Part shown: positions 31,953 through 38,090 of the stretch, piece by piece
Position numbering within the stretch: the first letter of the stretch is position 1
Layout of the letters: every line of letters begins with the position of its first letter
Source: Candidatus Absconditabacterales bacterium
GTDB lineage: Bacteria; Patescibacteriota; Gracilibacteria; Absconditabacterales; Absconditicoccaceae
NCBI GenBank assembly: GCA_937923605.1
Contig: CALDTY010000019.1
Span: 1-38,090, forward strand
DNA: 38,090 nucleotides
Direction: 5' to 3'
Translations under genes and position numbers: made by a program
Notes under the pieces: model-generated
Database searches by the model: none
Seen by the model: the letters and a program-made list of their open reading frames with translations, nothing else
What the model was told of the DNA's origin: nothing

Positions 31953-32108
31953 ATGAACAGTTTATTGTTTGCAAAAGAAAACAAAAATAGTCTATATTTT
32001 AAATTTAAACTACTCTTTCTTGTTATCACTACAGAACAAATAAAACACCAACTTAATGAGAAAGATAAGATGATAGTACAGTTAGAAAGAAAAAGTGAAG
32101 TTTCTTAA
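31953..32108 (+). CDS. Possible 51-residue protein
   Basis: Open frame beginning MNSLLFAKENKNSLYFKFKL, with no UGA, a short hydrophobic stretch (LLFLVI) and a charged helical tail. No promoter, terminator or family was recognised. It may be chance in an AT-rich region. Confidence 0.3.
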   Translation: MNSLLFAKENKNSLYFKFKLLFLVITTEQIKHQLNEKDKMIVQLERKSEVS

Positions 32109-32234
32109 TCATTGTCAAAAATGAAGTAAATTATTAAAATTCTTGAAATGCGAGAGAAGAAGCTGTATCTAGCAAATCACTCAAAGTGAATCAAAAGTTT
32201 TATGGTGCATATCTGCAAGTTTAGATTACAAAAA

Positions 32235-32258
32235 AAATCGTATCTCTCGACACGATTT
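32235..32258 (-). terminator. Possible terminator of the tRNA-Trp transcript
   Basis: The stem pairs AAATCGT with ACGATTT around a ten-base loop. On the minus strand it is followed by a T-run (A-run at 32230-32237 on plus). If used, the tRNA-Trp precursor would carry about 200 extra 3' bases. Confidence 0.45.
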
Positions 32259-32385
32259 ATATATTTTTTAATCCAGTAATCAGATATGGCATCCCCAGAG
32301 ATGATCATTTGCCTATGAGCAAGGACCAAGGGACGAAGCGAATAGATGCAAAGAATACAAATCGATGGAGAATTGCGCTATGCAT
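32257..32385 (-). CDS. Possible 42-residue protein
   Basis: Under UGA=Gly this frame reads MHSAILHRFVFFASIRFVPW and continues SLLIGKGSSLGMPYLITGLK before TAA. Composition is protein-like and one codon is TGA, but the stop falls in the hairpin and no ribosome signal is seen. It lies within the 3' extension of the tRNA-Trp transcript. It could equally be non-coding. Confidence 0.25.
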
Positions 32386-32459
32386 CTAATTCTCTCAGTT
32401 GATTATTACGTTCGTTTTTGACTCTAGTTTTATATAATAGATTTACTTTGGTACAGACT

Positions 32460-32531
32460 CATCCCCAGAGAGAATTGAACTCCCGACGCGCGGCTTTGGA
32501 GACCGCCGCTCTACCTCTGAGCTATGGGGAT
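32460..32531 (-). tRNA. tRNA-Trp (anticodon CCA)
   Basis: A full cloverleaf can be drawn on the minus strand. The acceptor pairs ATCCCCA with TGGGGAT, the D stem GCTC with GAGC, and the anticodon stem GCGGT with GCCGC around the loop CTCCAAA, giving anticodon CCA. The T stem pairs GGGAG with CTCTC around TTCAATT. The discriminator base is G, and the 3' CCA is not encoded. The CCA anticodon reads only UGG, which is consistent with UGA not meaning tryptophan here. Confidence 0.95.
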
Positions 32532-32672
32532 AGATAAATCAATATTTCAACTCATGTATTGTATACAATTGCAACCTGCATGCAATATTATTACTTTTGT
32601 CACGGCAATATGTATACAAATCTAAAGTGATGATGCAATTAAAAATTTACACTTCGGTCTAGATAATTAAAA

Positions 32673-32700
32673 TTGACATTGATAGTAAATAATGTATAAG
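32673..32700 (+). promoter_or_regulatory. Sigma70-type promoter of the glucosaminidase gene
   Basis: TTGACA (32673-32678), a 16-base gap, then TATAAG (32695-32700), about 45 bases before the ATG at 32745. Confidence 0.65.
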
Positions 32701-32744
32701 AACTAGTTACAGGGATATTTAACATAAATCAAAAAAACGCAAAT

Positions 32745-33428
32745 ATGAAAATTTTTAAGAAAATCTCTTCTATATTTAAAGCAATATATGATTTATTTTA
32801 TTATTGCATACAGTTACTAAGATTCATAATAAAGTACAAAGTCATATTAATTATAACATGCATATTAACATTTTTGACGTATAAATTTCACATATACCAG
32901 GTTCGTGAAAACAAATTGCTTACAATACGGACGACGATTAGTGATACAACTTGGTCTGAGAAGGAACATGTTAATAACTACATAACATCTTTTGGACTGA
33001 TAGCTGTAGAGGAAGGCATGAAGTATAGGATCCCTCCAAGTATAAAACTTGCCCAAGGGATGCTAGAATCTGGAAATGGGACATCTATCCTAGCCAAAAA
33101 TGCAAATAATCACTTTGGCATTAAATGTCATTCATCCTGGAAAGGTGAAACATATTATTTAAAAGATGATGATCTCAGGAATGGAAAATTAGTAAAATCT
33201 TGTTTTAGAAAATATCTAACAGTACAAGAATCATTTAGAGAACATTCCAAATTCCTTTATAAAAACAAACGATATAGTTCATTATTTCAGTATACATCGT
33301 ATGAAAAATGGTCAGAAGGACTTCAAGATGCAGGTTATGCGACAGATGTTACCTATTCTAGAACATTAAAAAAAATTATTTTAAAGAACAACTTAAATAT
33401 TCTAGATAAGCTGACATTTGGCATCTAA
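32745..33428 (+). CDS. Membrane-anchored GH73-type beta-N-acetylglucosaminidase, UGA-free
   Basis: A 227-residue protein. A basic N-terminus and one membrane helix (about residues 31-47, VILIITCILTFLTYKFH) precede an extracellular glucosaminidase domain: IPPSIKLAQGMLESGNGTSI with the catalytic Glu in LESG, then NNHFGIKCHSSWKGETYY, FRKYLTVQESFREHSKFLY and WSEGLQDAGYATDVTYS. This is the FlgJ/GH73 pattern, which cleaves peptidoglycan glycan strands. The NHFGIKC form is common in Bacteroidota, from general family knowledge. All 11 glycines are GGN, so it probably came from a standard-code donor. It could remodel the cell's own wall or attack a neighbour's. Confidence 0.92.
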   Translation: MKIFKKISSIFKAIYDLFYYCIQLLRFIIKYKVILIITCILTFLTYKFHIYQVRENKLLTIRTTISDTTWSEKEHVNNYITSFGLIAVEEGMKYRIPPSIKLAQGMLESGNGTSILAKNANNHFGIKCHSSWKGETYYLKDDDLRNGKLVKSCFRKYLTVQESFREHSKFLYKNKRYSSLFQYTSYEKWSEGLQDAGYATDVTYSRTLKKIILKNNLNILDKLTFGI

Positions 33429-33465
33429 AAAAGAAATTTCATTATTTTCACAGCAACTTTAAGAG

Positions 33466-33816
33466 ATGACAGACATTAAAAAATAAATTCATTCCTTACT
33501 ACTAAAGTTATTTAATGACAAAGATAAATATAAAAGACTTCCTGCAACAACAGGTATAAAAACTTCAACAGCACAAGCATACAAAGATCAAGGAGTGATT
33601 CCGCCATATGAAAACCTAGAACTCATTAGTAACTATTATGGCTACAAATTATCTACATTTATTACTATGGCAGAAGATTTTAGAGACAGTGATGAATTTG
33701 AAATGGATGAAATAGACGTAAATTTAGAAGAAATTTTCGAAAAGATACGACAAAAATCAAACATCAAAAAGAATATTAAAGAAATAAAAATTTCAATGAA
33801 ATTCTATAATGAATAG
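33466..33816 (+). pseudogene. Small HTH-like regulator gene with an early in-frame TAA
   Basis: Reading from ATG 33466 gives MTDIKK, a TAA, then an unbroken protein-like sequence (IHSLLLKLFNDKDKYKRLPA, continuing TTGIKTSTAQAYKDQGVIPP). The segment GIKTSTAQAYKDQGVIPPYE then LELISNYYGYKLSTFI resembles a Xre/Cro-type helix-turn-helix in which the second helix is followed by a short strand and third helix. The first helix lies between the TAA and the only later start (GTG 33595), so a protein from GTG (73 residues) would lack part of the DNA-binding fold. This looks like a fresh nonsense mutation, though a non-ATG start cannot be excluded. No UGA is used. It lies 38 bases after the glucosaminidase gene and may be cotranscribed. 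Confidence 0.6.
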
Positions 33817-33830
33817 TATTATAATATTAT

Positions 33831-33860
33831 AAAGGGTGACTAATCAAGTCATCCTTTTTT
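33831..33860. terminator. Bidirectional rho-independent terminator
   Basis: The stem pairs GGGTGACT with AGTCATCC (one wobble pair), loop AATCA, flanked by A-run and T6. It is shared by the HTH-like gene (+) and the DUF3800-like gene (-). Confidence 0.8.
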
Positions 33861-34545
33861 AATACTCCAAAACAATAACTCTCTCACTATCTACCCCCCA
33901 TGCTCCATTTTCAAATATAGTCACAGGCCCATAATGCTTCTGTAGTAAAGCAAAAAAATGAGACATGAGTTCACATCTCATGTGCAACTCTCTTTCAAAG
34001 TCTTCCAACTGCTCATAGCGATTACTAGATTGACGTCGTATCTCATATGTCCCATAATGCTCACGAAAGAAAACAAGCAAGCCAGCAATAATATCTAAGA
34101 GTTGAATGCATTTATTTTCTTCAGAATTCAATTCTTGTATAGATGTAATTCCAAATTCCTTATAAGAAGATGTATTATTTCGTCGCTGAAGAACATTGTT
34201 TTGATCTGGCGTAAAACTAATTTCGTCATCACACATAGATTGAGATAACAGAAACACTTCCTCGTACATATCCTTATATAGTAAAGAATTCGATTTTCAT
34301 ATAACAAATACCATACTAGAATCTTCGTTATTTAGATGATCAAAAAAATGATCAAGATATTGTTTAACTTGCTGTAGATATGAATCATTAAGCCTAACTC
34401 TAGCAAATTTAATTTCGTTTGTAGGCAATAATTCCTGGAGCTTATTCTCTAAAAACAAATAATTTTCTTTCTCACTAAGCAATGTTGCAACACTTTGAAC
34501 CTGCTTTTTCTTATCACCTGCTTCATCTCATAGTAATACGTACAT
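33859..34545 (-). CDS. DUF3800-like protein
   Basis: A 228-residue protein joined across two TGA-Gly codons. It begins MYVLLGDEAGDKKKQVQSVA, where GDEAGD resembles the DES/AGD opening of DUF3800, a family with a predicted RNase H-like fold. A late acidic motif (CIQLLDIIAGLLVFF) fits the second conserved Asp of the family (QLADLIAG). The middle is less conserved. DUF3800 proteins are often found in mobile or defence settings, and here the gene borders the UGA-free glucosaminidase and HTH block, though it uses UGA itself. The terminator overlaps its stop. The activity is unknown; assignment rests on the two motifs and their spacing. Confidence 0.72.
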
Positions 34546-34677
34546 ATTTTATCTAGAACTAAATGATTTTATTACAATGATTTATACAATTATTGCAAGT
34601 CCCAGTCATGAGATCTCTTGGAATCATCATGATAAAAATTATACTGTACATAGTTTTATACTTTATACTTTTATAAT

Positions 34678-35886
34678 ATGTCAGAAACTTGAACATTAGT
34701 ATTGCCTAAAGTACAACCGGCAGAAATACTAAAAGATGAAAATGTACAAGAAGTTATTGCTACAACTGTAGAAAATGGCATCGCTAAAGCCGAAGAAATC
34801 GAAGCATATTACAAAGATGGTTTAGAAAAAATGTTTGCAAACCAAAATATGACCCTAGAAGAATTTACGAAAGTGTTTAATCAAGTAATTGATCTAGATG
34901 CTGCAAAAGCTGATGCTAAGCAAGTAATACAAAGCTATATTGATGAATGATCAAATTCTGAAGTAACAGAAGCTCTAAAAATTCTTGATGAAGAACTAAG
35001 AGAAATTAATCCTCTATTCAAGAAAATCAAAAGAGCTTTAGAAGGAAGTGCTGGTTTCTTTGGAAGAATTAGATTGTTTTTTAGAAATCTATTTGGAGGG
35101 AAAAATGATGATCTAGTTACCTCTACTTTAGAATGAATCAAAGGAAGAGTTGATAGTGTTGAAGAAGCTTTTGAAAGATATGAAGATAAATTAATGCTAA
35201 ATCAAACAACTGCAGAAAAATATATTCCAAATCTTGGTGTAGAAATCTATAAGCTAGATGGTATGGCAAAAGCCTTAGAAGCTGTAAACACAAAAGTAGA
35301 TCATGATGGAACCAAAGAATTTCTTAATAATATGATAGGACAACTTCATACTATTTCTTGAATCAAGAAATGAAATCTTCAAAGATTTATTATGGCAGCA
35401 AGGATGAACTGAAATTCACAGCTTCTACTAAAAGCAACTCAATTTAAAGTATTTGGAGTCATGCCTTCATTGTTGGCACTGAATTTTGTCTTAGCTACTC
35501 AAAAAAAAGTAAATGAAGTGTCAGATATAGCTGATAAATTTATGGAAGAAATGATTGAAGCCAGCAAGACTCAATTAGATGAAAACATGTTGTCTGAAGT
35601 TGAAGCTAAAGACAAAATGGTTGCACAGTTACAACAAATTACTTCTGATATTGACCGATTAGAAAATAGAGTGAGTGATCATAGATCTCAGATGTCTCAA
35701 GCACAACAAGCTCTGGATAGTTATATGCCAATTTATAAAGAAAAGATCGAAGAACTAAACCAATCAATTTTTGATACAAACATCTCAGATAGTGATTTTC
35801 TAAAAGTTAGTGAAACCATCATCAACAAAATGGAAGAACAAAAAATGGAACTTCAAGAAGCAACACAAGAAGAAGTGACAGAATAA
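34678..35886 (+). CDS. Helical TelA-like (toxic anion resistance family) protein
   Basis: A 402-residue protein that is almost all helical, with coiled-coil segments (about residues 20-90, 160-190 and 300-390). The start ATG 34678 gives MSETGTLVLPKVQPAEILKD with TGA as the fifth codon. Landmarks are FFRNLFGGKNDDL near residue 140, KYIPNLGVEIYKLDGMAKAL near 182, and MPSLLALNFVLATQKKVNEV near 262. The last, with its following helices, resembles the TelA/YceG2 family, whose members are cytoplasmic and whose molecular function is unclear. The C-terminus is Glu-rich. The downstream membrane protein follows after 22 bases and may be a partner. Coding is certain, family tentative. Confidence 0.82.
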
Positions 35887-35908
35887 TTTAATTCTTTATC
35901 TATTTGAA

Positions 35909-36784
35909 ATGAGTTACGATATTACTTCTGGGTCTCCTATAAAAAGTATTTGGATTCATTGATTCCAGATCTTCAAAAAATTTCGAATGGAATTTATTCT
36001 TCTATGACTATTTTGATGGGTAATATCATCTTGATATCAACGATATGCAAATGAAATATTATGACTTCAAGACATACTAAAATCTATAGAACAAAGCATT
36101 TCTCAAAAATGACCTGCCCTACTACTAGAGTTAAGTAGAGAAATATGAAATGCTACTGATTTCAATATGGAAAAGTTAGTCTGAGTGTATGGCGATTGAT
36201 TTAATGACCTAAAAAATATTAGTCCAAAACTAGGATTAATGTGAGTTTTATATCTGTTACTAAACATAGCAGTATTTATAATTATTGCCTATATAGTTAC
36301 TGATGAGATTACTTGAAACGATAGCAATCGATCAAAAAGAATACGTACATTATTTGTTCAAATACTACCGATTTTTGTTACCGCTATTTTCGTTGGATTA
36401 TTAAACTTAACTTGAGTGATGTTTTTCATATTTCCTTGAATTATATTGTGAGTTTACTGGGTTTTTACCAACATGGTAATGGTACATCAAAAGAAATACT
36501 TTATTGATGCAATGAAAACAAGTTGGTGAATGGTTCGCTGAAGATGGCGAAAGACATTTTGAGTCATGATGTGATTAATATTAAGCTTAATAGTAATATT
36601 TGGTTTTATCATAAGCATCTTAAGTTTTGTCTTGAATATATTTAATGATGTCTCAATTCATGATACATGAATACAGGCAATAAGTTCTATCCTAAGTGTT
36701 TTTATGCAGATCATAATGATCTTATTCTACTTTAGATGGCATAATTCAAAAGATAAAGAATCAGTAGCTCAAGATAGTATCTAA
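35909..36784 (+). CDS. Polytopic membrane protein, unknown function
   Basis: A 291-residue protein that exists only under UGA=Gly, with dozens of TGA codons. There is one membrane segment near residues 36-44. After an amphipathic region come about four more helices (for example LYLLLNIAVFIIIAYIV, IRTLFVQILPIFVTAIFVGL and VIFGFIISILSFVLNIF). The stretch KKYFIDAMKTSWGMVRGRWR before a helix resembles proteins of the GPDPase-membrane or DUF975 type, but the match is weak. It is 22 bases after the TelA-like gene on the same strand, so the pair is probably an operon. Function unknown. Confidence 0.82.
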
Positions 36785-36989
36785 TATCTTCTTCACATGG
36801 TTAGATATAAAATAAGTATACTTTAGAAGCTTTTGTAAAGCAAAAAATTTAAAGATAATTTTTTTGCATAAGTGTCTAGGAAAATTTTGCTTAAATAAGT
36901 CAATTATTACTTAAAATTAGATCTCATATAAGCATTTCCAACCATATGTAAAAAAAGATTGTTTTACGACTTTTATAATTTGAAATAAC
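36785..36989 (+). promoter_or_regulatory. AT-rich leader with a -10 box close to the DUF3179 start
   Basis: A non-coding gap of 205 bases. TATAAT (36973-36978) lies only 11 bases before the ATG at 36990, so the message would have a leader of about five bases. No good -35 was found, and no terminator for the upstream operon was recognised. Confidence 0.4.
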
Positions 36990-38090
36990 ATGAAATCGAA
37001 AATTCTTCTAATACTTAGTTTAGCAACATGAATTCTTGTAAGTTTTATATGAATTTGATGTGTATCTGCGGATTACACTGATCGTGAAGTTGCTCGTGCG
37101 GTTGAATGACTCGTTACTAGATGAGAACGAGAGGATCGTAAACCTACGTTAGAAAAACTTCAAACTGTACTTCCTCGTGCGATTGATCGTTTTAAAACGA
37201 AACCGACTGCTCTAAAAATATTAGAACAAATTGAAAAAGCTGTAATCGATAAACTTTCAATTTGTAGAGATGATTCTGTGTGAACTGAATTCTCTAAATT
37301 CAATCTATCTAGTGACACCAATATTAGATCGATCGATCTTGATGAAGTACTATCATGAGGACCCCCAAAAGATGGTATACCTGCACTTACAGATCCAGAA
37401 TTTATTACTGTGTATGACGCCCAATCAGTATGATATCTTCAAGCATCATCAGAATGAATTATAGTGACATCATGAAATACTGCTAAATTCTATCCATATA
37501 ATATTCTAAACCGACATGAGATAGTAAATGACACAGTAGAAGACAAGAACATAGCAATCACGTTTTGCCCTTTATGTGGAACTGCAATTGTGTTTGATCG
37601 TGAGTTTGACTGAAAGGTTGTGGAATTTTGAGTTTCAGGGCTATTATACAATTCAAATTTATTGATGTATGATAACCTAACTGAATCTTTACGATCACAA
37701 GCTATTGGGAAATCTGTGATTTGATTTTATACAGATCTACAATTAGAATATATGGATAGTGATGTGCAATCATTCGAAACATTTGCTTCACAATACCCTA
37801 ACGGACTTGTGTTAAGTGATAATACTTGATTTGATAGAGACTATAGTTTAGATTCACCATATGGCGATTATGATAGTAACGATGATCTTTACTTCCCAGT
37901 AGCAAATAGTGACTCTACCCTACCTAAAAAGACACTTCTATATGTAGTAAATGACGTAGATAAATTTAGGTCAGTTGCCTTTATAAAAGATGAACTGCAA
38001 GAACAAGGAACAGCTTCTATAGACGCTGATGGTGTCACTTATACTGCAATCGAAAATAAAGGTATTGTAACCGTAACTAGAGATTGAGAA
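36990..38090 (+). CDS. Secreted DUF3179 protein (C-terminus outside window)
   Basis: The frame is open for 367 codons to the window edge. The N-terminus MKSKILLILSLATGILVSFI followed by GIGCVSAD is a signal peptide or possible lipoprotein signal. The DUF3179 core is clear: FYPYNILNRHEIVNDTVEDK, then NIAITFCPLCGTAIVFDREF (the family's CPLC motif), then FGVSGLLYNSNLLMYDNLT with ESLRSQAIGKSVIG. The two Cys of CPLC may bind a metal or be redox active. The family has no settled function and is exported in many bacteria. The glycine after the FDREFD stretch is TGA. It continues the plus-strand run after the TelA-like operon, with its own leader. Confidence 0.92.

Larger units (their letters stand above)
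31922..32459. other. Mostly non-coding stretch between the DsbA-like gene and tRNA-Trp
   Basis: No convincing long gene on either strand. It contains two weak short open frames (listed separately) and a hairpin at 32235-32258. The segment at about 32280-32400 has mixed composition with more G and C than its surroundings and might be a structured RNA, but I could not fold it into a known class. Confidence 0.5.

Noticed and set aside
32280-32400. A second tRNA or tmRNA-like gene
   Set aside because: A short CCCCAGAGA match to the tRNA-Trp 3' end is present, but no D, anticodon and T arms could be formed.
34660-34680. TATAAT directly before the TelA-like ATG as its promoter
   Set aside because: It ends one base before the ATG, so transcription from it would begin inside the coding region. 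A TATACT a few bases upstream is possible but lacks a clear -35.
1-38090. UGA as tryptophan (code 4) or selenocysteine
   Set aside because: UGA falls on invariant glycines in many families, is far too frequent for selenocysteine, UGG is used for Trp, and tRNA-Trp has anticodon CCA.

Overview
The window reads coherently only if UGA is translated as glycine (genetic code 25). With UAA and UAG as the only stops, nearly every stretch resolves into long single-frame genes. The UGA codons fall on invariant glycines: the Clp Walker A loop GEAGVGKT has all three glycines as TGA, and the subtilase boxes HGTHVAG and GTSMASP carry TGA at glycine positions. The one tRNA gene is tRNA-Trp with anticodon CCA, so nothing here suggests UGA=Trp. 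Code 25, low GC, absent Shine-Dalgarno motifs and very large Cys-rich surface proteins point to the Patescibacteria (CPR) lineages Absconditabacteria (SR1) or Gracilibacteria. I cannot tell which from this window.

Layout. Positions 1-12759 (minus strand) hold an exported block: a Cys-rich protein with thrombospondin type 1 and type 3 repeats (3' end outside the window), a 2861-residue protein with three complete subtilase domains, and a secreted HExxH metallopeptidase. Next come glycyl-tRNA synthetase and a NUDIX hydrolase, then two convergent secreted proteins of unknown function. Positions 17.8-28.2 kb (minus) are mostly housekeeping and envelope genes: a ClpC-like AAA+ ATPase, a 63-residue membrane protein, an SPFH protein, an LCP ligase, a thioredoxin-domain protein split by a frameshift at a run of ten A, a Bax-inhibitor-1-like protein, GrpE, methionine aminopeptidase, a second NUDIX protein and a UvrB C-terminal fragment. 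Positions 29.7-31.9 kb (minus) encode a secreted tandem DsbA-like protein and a secreted FKBP isomerase, followed by tRNA-Trp. Positions 34.5-38.1 kb hold a DUF3800-like gene (minus) and, on the plus strand, a TelA-like protein, a membrane protein and a DUF3179 protein that runs out of the window.

Two plus-strand segments differ from the rest. The genes at 28271-29678 (two small basic paralogs and a TraB-like protein) and at 32745-33816 (a GH73-type glucosaminidase and a small HTH-like gene) contain no UGA codon at all. By manual count they have 34 glycines, all GGN, whereas the native FKBP gene next door has about 18 TGA to 3 GGN. I read these as genes acquired from standard-code bacteria and not yet converted. 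The first lies directly upstream of the truncated uvrB, and the HTH gene in the second has an early in-frame TAA.

How the genes may work together (inference): the giant Cys-rich adhesin and protease proteins need disulfide formation and proline isomerisation outside the cytoplasm, which the tandem DsbA and FKBP genes could supply. Adhesin repeats plus three serine protease domains would suit a host-attached or predatory lifestyle, but nothing in the window shows this directly.
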